Source: JAXMAR01 sp046350295 (GTDB taxonomy: Bacteria; Planctomycetota; Planctomycetia; Gemmatales; Gemmataceae). Taken from it: 64,000 nucleotides of DNA. Location of the stretch: positions 186,001-250,000 of the forward strand of contig JAXMAR010000005.1 of the NCBI GenBank assembly GCA_046350295.1. Direction: 5' to 3'. Shown piece after piece: positions 36,326-44,806 of the stretch; position 1 is the stretch's first letter; each line of letters begins with the position of its first letter. The position numbers and the translations under genes are program-made. The notes beneath the pieces are model-generated. The model saw only the letters and a list, made by a program, of their open reading frames with translations. It made no database searches and was not told the DNA's origin.

Positions 36326-36568
36326 ATGAACCAGACAGACAACAACCTCACCCGGAAGGAGATCGACGAACGTGAATGGAGCAATCCGCAGAACTGGCAC
36401 TGGAGCTTCTACTACAGCCGGAAAGATTCGCGGACATGCGTCCCGCGCCGCAGGGGGCCGGGGTCGACGTTGAATTTCGGCCAGCGCGACGCGATCGTTT
36501 TCTTGCTCGTTCTGTTCAGCATGCCGCTCGCCATCCTCGGCGGGCTGCTCTTGAGCCGGGCGTTTTGA
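36326..36568 (+). CDS. Small protein with C-terminal membrane helix, DUF5808-like
   Basis: 80 residues from the ATG at 36326. The segment EWSNPQNWHWSFYYSRKDSRTCVPRR followed by GSTLNFGQRDAIV matches the general pattern of DUF5808 (aromatic-rich, ending in a TLNF motif), and the last 25 residues form one membrane helix (FLLVLFSMPLAILGGLLL). The function is unknown. The gene lies alone between a terminator and a convergent gene. Confidence 0.6.
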   Translation: MNQTDNNLTRKEIDEREWSNPQNWHWSFYYSRKDSRTCVPRRRGPGSTLNFGQRDAIVFLLVLFSMPLAILGGLLLSRAF

Positions 36569-36615
36569 TGCCGCAAGGGGACGGAAGAGAACGGGGACCT
36601 CGGCGAGGATGACGT

Positions 36616-37593
36616 TCAATTCAAAAACCCGCGGACATCGTCCAGAGTCTCCGCGGTCTTGAGAAACTTCGCGAGCTTGCGGAGATCGGGCAACGCGAGT
36701 TCTCTTATTCGGGGCAGGAACTTCCGTCCCGGTCTGCCGAACTTGGCGTCCAGATCGAGGACGATACCCTCCAGCAGGCCCTTGCGCTCGCCTTTCTCCA
36801 GACCTTTCTCCAGGCCCTCCTCCAACCCGCGTTTGTAGCCGGCGCGTTCGATGGTCGTGAGCCAGGGCATGTTGGTTTCCTCCTCGAAGCAATGCAGATC
36901 AGCCCGGTAGGCTGCGTCCAGGTCTTCGGGCAATGTCAGGATCCAATCGATCAGACGGTAAAGCTGGCGGACTTCCTCCTTCGACCAGCCGCGCCGATAG
37001 AGGTTCTTCACCGTCTGGAGCTTCGCATCGCGCCGCCGGGCCGGCTCGTTGCGGGTCTCGATCGCCTGACAATGGGCCAGGACCACGGCGGCCAACGGGT
37101 TGTCGCTTGCCGCCAGGACCGCCTGCTCCCGGCAATGCTCGAGGAGCTTGGCGACGCGGAACGTCAGCTCCATCTTGCAGCCCCAGTGGCCGTAGGCAAA
37201 CGTCGTTGGCCGCCAACTGGGCTGGTCGTCGCAGAGGACCGCGAGGCTGACCACGGTCTGATTATACAGTTGGCGCACGGCGACGTTATAGTCGAACATG
37301 CGCTGGGCGAAGGCTCTCTCGTAGCCACCTTGGATCTCGATGTGGATGAGGAGCCAGCGTTCGGCGCCGTCCTTCAGCCAGACCTTGAAAAGCTTGTCGG
37401 CGAGACGTTTGCCGACCTTGGCGCGGCGTGCGATCTGCTGGAACTCCTTGTCCAAGGCTTCGTAGCCGCGGGTCCAATCGATGTCGGCGTGGATGTCGGC
37501 GAAGAGGAGCGCGAGGAAGGAAGGGAGATAGCGCTGGAGAGCGTCCTTCCAGGGGCTGTCGAAATCGTCGGTCGGAGGTGGGCGTTTGGGCAT
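36616..37593 (-). CDS. Rpn/YhgA-like PD-(D/E)XK nuclease-family protein
   Basis: 325 residues. The N-terminal half has the core of the Rpn/PD-(D/E)XK nuclease group: SPWKDALQRYLPSFLALLF, IDWTRGYEALDKEFQQI, ADKLFKVWLKDG and LLIHIEIQGGYERAFAQRM (the E-x-Q-type motif). The C-terminal part has a repeat-like helix (GLEEGLEKGLEKGERKGLLEG) and ends in a DUF4351-like tail. Rpn proteins are linked to RecA-independent recombination and transposases; here no inverted repeats flank the gene, so mobility is not supported. Confidence 0.78.
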   Translation of the reverse strand: MPKRPPPTDDFDSPWKDALQRYLPSFLALLFADIHADIDWTRGYEALDKEFQQIARRAKVGKRLADKLFKVWLKDGAERWLLIHIEIQGGYERAFAQRMFDYNVAVRQLYNQTVVSLAVLCDDQPSWRPTTFAYGHWGCKMELTFRVAKLLEHCREQAVLAASDNPLAAVVLAHCQAIETRNEPARRRDAKLQTVKNLYRRGWSKEEVRQLYRLIDWILTLPEDLDAAYRADLHCFEEETNMPWLTTIERAGYKRGLEEGLEKGLEKGERKGLLEGIVLDLDAKFGRPGRKFLPRIRELALPDLRKLAKFLKTAETLDDVRGFLN

Positions 37594-37615
37594 TGTCTCG
37601 CTTGGAGAACTTGCG

Positions 37616-39181
37616 TTATCGCTTCATCCCCGCCGTATCCGTCAAACCATCGAAGCCCGGTCCCCCTGCGGCGATGTAGCCATGGCTCGCTCCCGTCGCT
37701 TCGGGGGTGACCCAGAAGGCGTAGAGTTTGCCGCCGGTCAGGTGGAAGCGGAACTGAACGGGTTGGCCGGCGAGCTTGGCGAGGTCGTCTGCGCCTTTCC
37801 AGTGGACGGGGTGGGCGACGCTGTCGGCGCGGATCGGCGTGCAGTTGGCGCGCGAGAACGGCGCGATGACATTGCCGTCGCGGTCGAGGATTTCGAGGCG
37901 GAGGTCGCCTTTCGGAGCGTCGACGTTGACGAAGCAGTGCCGGCCACGGAAGCGGACGGGGCGTGTCGTGAGGGCGCCTTCGGTCTTGCCGGCGTCCAGA
38001 GAGGTGAAGCCGTCGCGGCGGAGGGTGGCGAGGGCGGTGACGTGGCCCGTGCCGCGGCCGGAGCAGTAGAAGTAGAGCTTGTCGTTGACGACGAGGCAGC
38101 CGCCGCCGCAGGACTGGACGTTCGAGTAGTTCCAGTCGCCTTTGCGCTCGGAGATGGGGAAGAAGCCGCGGCGGTCGGGGCGGGAGAAGTGCCAGCCGTC
38201 GCGCGAGTAGCCGACGCAGACTTCGTTGGGCTTTTCGCGGCCTGGGAACTGGCCGCGCCAGATGGTGAAGAGGCCGAGGAGGATGCTTTCGTAGGCGACG
38301 CAATCGAGGTTATAGAGCTCGGGCGTCACCTTGTAATCCGGGCGGGCGGGGTCGAGATTGTCGGCGCCGCACCACATCGGCGGGCGGTCGACGGCGCCCC
38401 ACTGGGCCCCTTTGATCACGTCGTCCCGCGTTTCCCAGTAGCGGCGGCGGCGCGGTCGGCCCCAGCCGTGGCGCAGGCTGTAGACCCAGACGCCGCGGAA
38501 GGGGTTGAAGAAGACGGTGGTGCGGTCGCCGCAGGAGCCGGTGGGCTGGCCGTCGGTCCAGTGGATGCCGTCCCCGGAGAAGTGGACCCAGAGACACCAG
38601 GATTTGATCTCGGGCCTGCTATAGGAGCGGAACATCTTGAAGCGGCGCTTGGGGTCCTTTTCGAGCAGGTCGAGCCAGACGGTGCTAGAGTCGCGCGGGC
38701 TGGTCTGGACGAGGTTCGTGCCTTTGCGGACATCGAGGTTCGGCTTGTCCCAGGCGATGCCGTCCTTGGAGGTGGCGTAGGCCGTGCCGCCTTTGGTGAG
38801 GTACCACATCTTGAAGAGGCGGTCGGCCGGATCATGCCAGACGCCGTCGCTGAAGACCATGCCGCCGGCGCCGACGGGATTGCGCGGGTGCTGCTCGGGG
38901 AGGTGGTGGGTGCGCGTCAGGGTCGTGCGGGCGATGAGGAAGTCGTCGACGAAGAGTTGGCGGCCGACGTCGATGGGGATGACGGCGGGAGGCGTGGTGA
39001 TGTATGGGGGCGTGACGGGATCGCGGGGGACGTCCTTGATGCGTGGCGGCCAGGGAGAGGGGAGGCGGATGCCGTTGTAGAGGGTTTCGGGTTCCGCGTC
39101 CTTGGCGAGGAGGGCAGCGGGGAGGCCGAGGGCGGCGCCGGCGACGAGGGAGGCTTGGAGGAAGCGGCGGCGGGAGGGCAT
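37616..39181 (-). CDS. Tat-exported beta-propeller protein, glycoside-hydrolase-like
   Basis: 521 residues from the ATG at 39181 with AAGGAG upstream. The N-terminus is a Tat-type signal (SRRRFLQASLVAGAALGLPAALLA). Repeating blocks such as FKMWYLTKGGTAYATSKDGIAWDKP, CLWVHFSGDGIHWTD and VCVGYSRDGWHFSRPDRRGF recall the five-blade propeller of GH43/GH32-like enzymes, where Asp/Asn residues in the blades form the active site. I cannot name catalytic residues with confidence, so I call it hydrolase-like. It is downstream of the MazF module on the same strand. Confidence 0.75.
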   Translation of the reverse strand: MPSRRRFLQASLVAGAALGLPAALLAKDAEPETLYNGIRLPSPWPPRIKDVPRDPVTPPYITTPPAVIPIDVGRQLFVDDFLIARTTLTRTHHLPEQHPRNPVGAGGMVFSDGVWHDPADRLFKMWYLTKGGTAYATSKDGIAWDKPNLDVRKGTNLVQTSPRDSSTVWLDLLEKDPKRRFKMFRSYSRPEIKSWCLWVHFSGDGIHWTDGQPTGSCGDRTTVFFNPFRGVWVYSLRHGWGRPRRRRYWETRDDVIKGAQWGAVDRPPMWCGADNLDPARPDYKVTPELYNLDCVAYESILLGLFTIWRGQFPGREKPNEVCVGYSRDGWHFSRPDRRGFFPISERKGDWNYSNVQSCGGGCLVVNDKLYFYCSGRGTGHVTALATLRRDGFTSLDAGKTEGALTTRPVRFRGRHCFVNVDAPKGDLRLEILDRDGNVIAPFSRANCTPIRADSVAHPVHWKGADDLAKLAGQPVQFRFHLTGGKLYAFWVTPEATGASHGYIAAGGPGFDGLTDTAGMKR

Positions 39182-39239
39182 GGGAGGACTCCTTCGATGA
39201 GGGCGCCGTAACGCGGTTCGCACGAGACGCGCTTCACGG

Positions 39240-39590
39240 TCAAGTGATCCCGAGTGCGGCTTTCAAGCAGTTGTCAATCCTCTTCATCAATGCGTCCGAC
39301 AGACGACCGACCACGCGCTGGACGTCCACCTGAGGCACGGTGTGTAGTCGCTCGCAGCGCACGGCGGAATCTGTCAGGAGGCCGGAGGCGGCGCCGTCCG
39401 GCGTGGACAGTTCGATGAGAAGCTGATGCGGTTGGTGGACGTTGGACAGGTTCGAGGTAATCGCCGCAATGATGGTCTCGCGGATGAGACTGTTCAGAGA
39501 ATCGATCTGAACGATCAGCGCCGGGCGAAGCTTGGAGCCTGGCGCGCCGACGAACGGGACATGGACAAGAACGATATCGCCTCGTTTCAT
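39240..39590 (-). CDS. MazF/PemK-family toxin
   Basis: 116 residues. The MazF fold is clear: MKRGDIVLVHVPFVGAPGSKLRPALIV (first strands and the Arg-Pro loop), ETIIAAITSN, SGLLTDSAVRCERLHTV and a final helix. MazF toxins are sequence-specific endoribonucleases. Its start overlaps the stop of the upstream antitoxin gene by four bases. Key basic residues of the active site appear present, so the toxin could be active. Confidence 0.88.
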   Translation of the reverse strand: MKRGDIVLVHVPFVGAPGSKLRPALIVQIDSLNSLIRETIIAAITSNLSNVHQPHQLLIELSTPDGAASGLLTDSAVRCERLHTVPQVDVQRVVGRLSDALMKRIDNCLKAALGIT

Positions 39591-39817
39591 GGGCGTTCGG
39601 GATAGAGGTCGTACCGTTCCATGCCAGGTTCGTCCCAGCCGTTGGCTTCCGAGGAGCGGGCCAGCATTAGGCGCAGCTCTTGGTGATCGGCTGTCAGCAG
39701 GTCTTTTACCTTATCGAAGATCTCGGAGCGGACGACGACGAACTCGACACCGTTCTCCGAGAAGCGAACGCTTTGGCCAGCGGCGGCCGCCTGGATTTGA
39801 GCGGGGGTGAGGGTCAT
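39587..39817 (-). CDS. Antitoxin partner of the MazF-like toxin
   Basis: 76 residues, acidic at the C-terminus (LMLARSSEANGWDEPGMERYDLYPE). The N-terminal part (MTLTPAQIQAAAAGQSVRFSENGVEFVVVRSEIFDKVKDLL) resembles small antitoxins of MazF-type modules seen in cyanobacteria and planctomycetes. The four-base overlap with the toxin gene and the gene order support the pairing. It follows the candidate selenoprotein gene by about 80 bases on the same strand. Confidence 0.75.
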   Translation of the reverse strand: MTLTPAQIQAAAAGQSVRFSENGVEFVVVRSEIFDKVKDLLTADHQELRLMLARSSEANGWDEPGMERYDLYPERP

Positions 39818-39896
39818 CGGATAACCTCCTTCCGCATTATCGTTGTCCCTTCCAGATCGTTCAAGTAACTGGAGGAACTAGCCGCGGCGTTTTGCA

Positions 39897-41042
39897 CTAA
39901 CGGGTAGTCACGACAACGCCGAAGTTGATTCGTCCATAGGTAGCGTCGCGTGTCGCCACTTCCCACCGAACAATACGGCCGGTCGCCACCTCGATGTCCA
40001 GGTAGCCCAGGAGCCGGGTGTCGACGAAGTTGTCGTCGTCCTTGTGGTAGAAGGGGTGCTTCATGCGGAGGGCGCCGTCGAGGCGGGCGTGGGCGACGCC
40101 GTCCTTGATGGAGCGGATTGTGCCCTTCAACTCCTGGCGGTCGATGCGGTTGGTCTTGATGTTGTTGTTCTCGGTGGACGGGTAGACGTGCAGGAGGACG
40201 CGAGCGGCGGCGTCCCTGTCGAGTTCCCATGTCGTTCCCGCCTTGATCTCCTTGGGGACGAGGCGCGACCATTCGTCTTTCTTGAGGATGATCCAGTCCT
40301 CGGCGGGGTACGCGCCCCAGTTGCCGGAGCGGGTGAGGCCGAGCTTCGTGCGGCGCGGGGTGTCGACGCCGGCTTTGCGGTCGACGTTGCGGGCGACGAG
40401 ATGGAGCACCAGGTCGTCGGAGGCGGCCTTCGGCGTGTGTGATTGCGGCGCGGGCGGGACGAGTGTCTTCCCGGCGGTCAGCTTGTGTTCGGCGATGGTT
40501 TTCTCGAGCAGTTCGGTCAGGGCCTCGACTTTGCTTGCGGTGGCGACGTGTTGCGAGCCGATGGGGCGGCCGTCGGGGTCGATCAAATAGACGTGGACCG
40601 TGCCGGAGGACATCTTGGCCTTCAAGGTCTCGTGGCGGATGCGCTCGATTTCCTTGCGGATCTCGGGTGGCCCGATGCGGACGTCTTCGTTGGAGGCGTA
40701 GGTCGGGACGAAGTAGGCGTTGATGAGGTCGATAACCTTGGGGTTGGAGAGCGAACTCGCTCGGATGGCGTCGGCGCCCCCTCAGCAGCGGCCGACGGCC
40801 ATGTGCCCGTCGTGGGTGAAGAGGAAGACGGGGCGTTTGTGTTCCCTGGCGAGGCGGCGGGCGGCGAGGATGTCCGGGGCCCAACCGATGTCGTCGAAGC
40901 GGCGCTCGTCCGGCGTCGGCTGCCAAAGTTTGACCTGGGCGGCGATGGTGGCGGCGGGATCATCGGCCGCCTTGTCGTCCGCGGCGGCGAACAGAAAAAG
41001 TAACGGGCTGACGAAGAGGAGGCTTTGGCAGGGAACGCTCAT
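39897..41042 (-). CDS. Candidate selenoprotein: exported thioredoxin-like protein with in-frame UGA at codon 87
   Basis: The full reading frame starts at ATG 41042 with AAGGAG eight bases upstream. It has a signal peptide (SLLFVSPLLFLFAAA) and a thioredoxin-like part (REHKRPVFLFTHDGHMAVGRC), and then meets TGA at 40784-40782. Past the TGA the same frame continues without a break as GGADAIRASSLSNPKVIDLI, NAYFVPTYASNED and VHVYLIDPDGRPIGSQHV, typical of the fold, to a stop at 39897 (381 residues). No Met occurs for 56 codons after the TGA, so a separate downstream gene is unlikely. The TGA follows Cys86, giving a Cys-Sec pair at the redox position. A hairpin fitting the bacterial SECIS rules lies 20-33 bases after the TGA. 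The C-terminal 200 residues are beta-rich and unrecognised. Confidence 0.7.
40741..40784 (-). promoter_or_regulatory. Putative SECIS element after the in-frame UGA
   Basis: On the mRNA strand a 5-base stem (GAGCG/CGCUC) with apical loop AGUU begins 20 bases after the UGA. The loop starts 24 bases after the UGA and carries G as its second base. Bacterial SECIS elements need a G in the first two loop bases and a UGA-to-loop distance of roughly 16-37 bases; both hold. GGGG directly after the UGA and CCCC at the far end could form an outer stem. SelB binding is inferred. Confidence 0.6.
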
Positions 41043-41278
41043 GGTCTTTACTCCTTCGTCTCGATTGTAACGAAGGCGTGTGCGGTTTGCACGGCGGTTC
41101 GTTGGGTTGGAAGAGTTTGTCCGGCCAGGATTGGGGTTGGCATTTTCCTTGTATTCCGCGGCCGTTCGCGCCACAATCAAAGCATCGCTTGTTGTCAACC
41201 GTGGTTGCCGGGGCGCGGCCGGTGCGTTGGAGACGCGCCGCCCCATGAGGCGCCGGCTTTTTCGTGAGGACACTCTCC

Positions 41279-42847
41279 ATGGCGAATCGTCGTGATTTCT
41301 TGAAAGCCGCGGGGGCGGCGTCGGCGGCCATGACCATGTCGGCCGCTTCGTATGCGGACGTGCCGGGGGCGATGGAGCGGATTCGCGTCGGCTTCATCGG
41401 CGTCGGCGGCCGCTGCCAGCAGCACATCGACGTCATCAAGAACCTGGCGCGGACCGAGCGCAACGTGGCGCCCGTGGCCGTGTGCGACGTTTGGGATGGC
41501 GACGCCAGCCTGAGCCGCGGGACGGGGCGCGGCCTGTTCCCGTCGGCCCGCAAGTGCGACATCAATGTCGACGACCGCAACCACGTCACCAAGGATTATC
41601 GCCGCATCCTCGATCAACGCGACGTCGACGTCGTGGCGGTCGCGACGCCCGACCACTGGCACGCCAAGATCACCATCGACGCCGCCGCCGCCGGCAAGCA
41701 GGTCTACTGCGAAAAGCCGATGACCAAGACGATCGAGGAGGCTCAGGCCGTCGTCGACGCTGTCCGGCGTCACAACACCGTCATGACGGTCGGCGTGCAA
41801 TCGATGGCCGATCCGACCTGGCGCATGGCCAACGACATGATCAAGCGCGGCGACATTGGTCACGTCGCCCAGGCGCAGACGAGCTACTATCGGAACTCGC
41901 AGGTCGGCCAGTGGCGCTATTATCCGCTGACGCGGACAATGAACCCGACGACCGTTGACTGGCCGATGTTCCTCGGCACTCGTTTTTCGGTCATTCCCGG
42001 CGTGCCGCTGGCGCCGGAGATGCCGTTTGACCGGGCGATCTTCGCGCAATGGCGCTGCTACTGGGACTTCGGCGGCGGCATGTACACCGACCTGTTCGTC
42101 CACCAGACGACCCACCTGATCGCGGCGATGGGCGTGCGCTATCCCGCCCGCGTCGTCGGCGGCGGCGGCATCTACCTCGAATACGACCAACGCGACGTGC
42201 CGGACGTGGCCACGGTCGTCGCCGATTACGACGAAGGCTGCCAGGCCATCATCACCGCCACCATGATCAACGATCACGCCATCGAGGAGTGCATCCGCGG
42301 TCACCTGGCGACGCTGAAGTTCGGCACGCGGACGCGGATGGTGGAGGGACGGCAGGTGCGCGAGTTCGGCTTCTGGGTGCTGCCGCAGAACATCGGCGAC
42401 CGCCCGGCCGGCCCGATGGGCGGCGCCGGCGGCGACGGCCGGTTCGTCGCGGGGGGCCTGGAAGGGGACGACACGGCGGCGCTGTGGCGGAACTTCCTCG
42501 AATGCGTCCGCACCCGCAACCGCGAGACGCTGAGCACGCCGGAGCTGGGCGCCGCGGCGTTCACGACGGTGAACATGGGCGTCCAGAGCTACCGCCAGGG
42601 CAAGGTGCTGTTCTGGGACAAGGAGCGTCGCCGCGTCGCCGAGGCGGACGATTCCTGGGCCCGGCGCTGGGAGCGCCGCAGCAAGGACCGCGGCCGCCCG
42701 AGCCAGATCATCGGCTGGACCGGCGGCGACCGCGGCAGCACGCTGAGCCCGCCGGATTACCAGGCGCTACAGGGTCCGTGGGTCGGCGGCCGCGATCCGG
42801 CGCCCCCCGTGCCGGCGCCGACGGGCGGCGGGGCGGAGCGGCGGTGA
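41279..42847 (+). CDS. Tat-exported Gfo/Idh/MocA-family oxidoreductase
   Basis: 522 residues from the ATG at 41279. The Tat signal (ANRRDFLKAAGAASAAMTMSAASYA) precedes a Rossmann domain (IRVGFIGVGGRCQQHIDVIKN, VDVVAVATPDHWHAKITIDA) and the catalytic EKP motif (YCEKPMTKTIEEAQ). The C-terminal alpha/beta domain carries GGGMYTDLFVHQTTHLIAAM. These enzymes bind NAD(P) and act on sugars; the exported form is typical of planctomycetes. The C-terminus is Pro/Gly-rich. It is divergent from the candidate selenoprotein gene. Confidence 0.9.
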   Translation: MANRRDFLKAAGAASAAMTMSAASYADVPGAMERIRVGFIGVGGRCQQHIDVIKNLARTERNVAPVAVCDVWDGDASLSRGTGRGLFPSARKCDINVDDRNHVTKDYRRILDQRDVDVVAVATPDHWHAKITIDAAAAGKQVYCEKPMTKTIEEAQAVVDAVRRHNTVMTVGVQSMADPTWRMANDMIKRGDIGHVAQAQTSYYRNSQVGQWRYYPLTRTMNPTTVDWPMFLGTRFSVIPGVPLAPEMPFDRAIFAQWRCYWDFGGGMYTDLFVHQTTHLIAAMGVRYPARVVGGGGIYLEYDQRDVPDVATVVADYDEGCQAIITATMINDHAIEECIRGHLATLKFGTRTRMVEGRQVREFGFWVLPQNIGDRPAGPMGGAGGDGRFVAGGLEGDDTAALWRNFLECVRTRNRETLSTPELGAAAFTTVNMGVQSYRQGKVLFWDKERRRVAEADDSWARRWERRSKDRGRPSQIIGWTGGDRGSTLSPPDYQALQGPWVGGRDPAPPVPAPTGGGAERR

Positions 42848-42853
42848 GTGGCT

Positions 42854-42887
42854 TTTTGAACCGCACAGGCACAGAGACACAGGGAAG
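42854..42887. repeat. TTTTGAACCGCA-type dispersed repeat, copy 2
   Basis: Shares the 12-base head TTTTGAACCGCA and an ACAGAGACACAGGGAAG-like tail with the copy at 29668-29706. Here the tail doubles as the left arm of the terminator. Confidence 0.55.
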
Positions 42888-42910
42888 CGATTCTCTGTGT
42901 CTCTTTTTTT
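42873..42910 (+). terminator. Rho-independent terminator after the oxidoreductase gene
   Basis: A 10-base perfect stem (AGAGACACAG/CTGTGTCTCT) with a 12-base loop and a run of seven T, 25 bases after the stop codon. Confidence 0.88.
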
Positions 42911-42911
42911 C

Positions 42912-43070
42912 TCAGCCCTGGAGGGGCACAGAAGGGTGACGGGGTAGAAGGTCTTCGTCGCTGAGTTCGGTGGCGCCGTCGTCCTGGGCAGTCGCACGTC
43001 GCCACCCGGCGACGCAATTGATCCGTGATCGCGGCGGGGACGCGCACGTCCAGTAGAAGACGATCGGCAT
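42912..43070 (-). pseudogene. Decayed DUF5615-like (PIN-like) gene
   Basis: Starting at the ATG at 43070 (MPIVFY), the family pattern continues only if frames are switched: LDVRVPAAITDQLRRR in a second frame, then TAQDDGATELSDEDLL back in the first. DUF5615 proteins are about 110 residues with a PIN-like fold and occur in toxin-antitoxin-like pairs. At least two indels and loss of the C-terminal half make this a remnant. Confidence 0.6.
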
Positions 43071-43257
43071 GAGCTTACCCCAAGCTCGACGCCGTTGTCT
43101 GTGCGAGCTTCAGTTGCAACACTGATGGCGCCGTTGTCGGTCATTGCAACAAGTCCTGAGGAGCAATCTTCGACTATCATAAGGTCAATTTTGCGAACGG
43201 CGCCAAGGTGCGCCTTCCATCCGAAAAACCAAAGTCTTGCGTCGCACGGAGACAGCC

Positions 43258-44679
43258 ATGAGATTCTCGTTACGGCTTGTCAGAACGCTCTTGATCGTGG
43301 TTGGCTTGGCCCCGCATCTCGCCGCGGCCGGGGGAGAGCCGGGGCGCGTCAAAGACGAGAAGCCGCGCGGCAAGCTGTTCTGCATCGTGGCGCCCGCTAG
43401 TTTTCATGGCGCGCTGAAAGAGTACGTCGAGCACAAGAAAAAGCTGCTGCCGACCGAATTGGTATCGCTGGAAAAGGTCCTGAAAGCGAGCGCCGGCCGG
43501 GACGATCCGGAGCGGCTGAAGCGTTTTCTCTACGACGCTTGGCGAAAGCGCGGTCTTGGCTACGTGCTGCTGGTCGGTGACGTCGACGTCATGCCGGTGC
43601 GCTACATGGTTCTGGATCGGGTCACGCCCGCGGCGTTCGATTACGCCTTCTATCCTTCGGACCTCTACTATGCCGATCTCGCCAAGCAGGACGGTTCCTT
43701 CGACGACTGGAACGCGCGCAAGGACGGCTTCCACGCCGACTACTTCGGCGAGGTGCGCGGCGAGAAGAACAAGAAGGATGCGATCAACTTCGATCAGGTC
43801 GATTATCGGCCGGAGGTGGCCGTCGGGCGCTGGCCTGTGAGCACGGAGGCGGAGGTGCGCCTGATAGCCGCCAAGTCCATGGCGTACGAGAACGTAATCC
43901 GCGCCGGGACGCATCCGGGGCTAAAGCAGGCCGCGTTTTTTCACGTCCAGGGCTGGGTCGACGCGCGTGCCCGCCTCGACCGCATGGCGGCCCGGCTCAC
44001 CGACTGGAAAACGGAGAAGCGCTTCTTCAGCGACGGCAATCCCAAATTCAAGACGGACCCGCCCAATCAAGAAAACCTCCTGGCGACGCTTAACAAGGGC
44101 GTCGGCTTGGTCGTCCACGTGGGACACGGCAGCGAGCATTCGTGGGAGGGCTGTTTCGCCACCGCCAGCTTGAAAAAAGTGAAGAACGCCGACCGCTTGC
44201 CGGTCATGTTCTCTGTCGGATGCAGCACCTGTTACTTCGCCGCCCTGGCGCCCTATGACGGTTACGTCGATATTCACGGAAAGGAACACAAGGGCGTCAA
44301 CAACGGTGAGGTCTTCACGGCTCCGCCCCCCGCACCGGCGCCCTATCAGAAGGGCCGTCACAATCCGACCGGCCTGGGGGAGCAGGTGCTGAAGCGCGAA
44401 AACGGCGCCGTGGCGTACATCGGCTGCAACACGGGCAGCCAGCCGTGCGCTCTGAGTCTCCTGGAGGGGTTCCTCATCGCCGCGGGAAAGTCGGGCCAGC
44501 CGCGCGTCGGCGACTGCTGGGCAAGCGCCGTCAGCTACTATTACGACAAGGAAGGGCTGGCCCGCCTCGTCCCCACCGACGACTGGTATCCGCCCAGCAT
44601 CTTCTTCCAGGGCATGAAGTTCATGCTTTTCGGCGACCCCACGCTCCCCCTTGCAGCGATGACGGTCGCAAAGAAATAG
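43258..44679 (+). CDS. Exported C25 (gingipain-like) cysteine peptidase
   Basis: 473 residues from the ATG at 43258. A signal peptide (MRFSLRLVRTLLIVVGLAPHLAAAG) is followed by a caspase/gingipain-type fold: YVLLVGDVDVMPVRY, VDYRPEVAVGRWPVSTEAE, GVGLVVHVGHGSEHSWEG with His287 and His290, and LPVMFSVGCSTCYF with Cys322 and Cys325. A catalytic His on an HGS-type loop and a Cys about 32 residues later is the C25 layout. There is no obvious C-terminal sorting domain, unlike secreted gingipains of Bacteroidetes. The substrate is unknown. Confidence 0.82.
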   Translation: MRFSLRLVRTLLIVVGLAPHLAAAGGEPGRVKDEKPRGKLFCIVAPASFHGALKEYVEHKKKLLPTELVSLEKVLKASAGRDDPERLKRFLYDAWRKRGLGYVLLVGDVDVMPVRYMVLDRVTPAAFDYAFYPSDLYYADLAKQDGSFDDWNARKDGFHADYFGEVRGEKNKKDAINFDQVDYRPEVAVGRWPVSTEAEVRLIAAKSMAYENVIRAGTHPGLKQAAFFHVQGWVDARARLDRMAARLTDWKTEKRFFSDGNPKFKTDPPNQENLLATLNKGVGLVVHVGHGSEHSWEGCFATASLKKVKNADRLPVMFSVGCSTCYFAALAPYDGYVDIHGKEHKGVNNGEVFTAPPPAPAPYQKGRHNPTGLGEQVLKRENGAVAYIGCNTGSQPCALSLLEGFLIAAGKSGQPRVGDCWASAVSYYYDKEGLARLVPTDDWYPPSIFFQGMKFMLFGDPTLPLAAMTVAKK

Positions 44680-44806
44680 CCGCACGATCCGCGGGATCAT
44701 CGATCGCGTGAGTCGAAGGCGCCAGTATTTGGTAGCGTTTCGTCAATAGTCGACGTACATTTTCTCTGGAGGCGTTATCACCCGCCTGACGCCTCGGGAA
44801 AGTCCC

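Larger units (their letters stand above)
42848..43257. other. Spacer with terminator, repeat copy and a decayed PIN-like gene
   Basis: 410 bases. In order it holds a TTTTGAACCGCA-type repeat, a strong terminator for the oxidoreductase gene, a frameshifted remnant of a DUF5615-like gene on the minus strand, and AT-richer sequence before the C25 peptidase start. A minus-strand frame from 43180 (MIVEDCSSGLVAMTDNGAIS) precedes the remnant and may be a broken partner. Confidence 0.5.

Noticed and set aside
36616..37593. Rpn-like gene as a transposon
   Set aside because: No terminal inverted repeats, target duplications or recombinase partner are visible around it.
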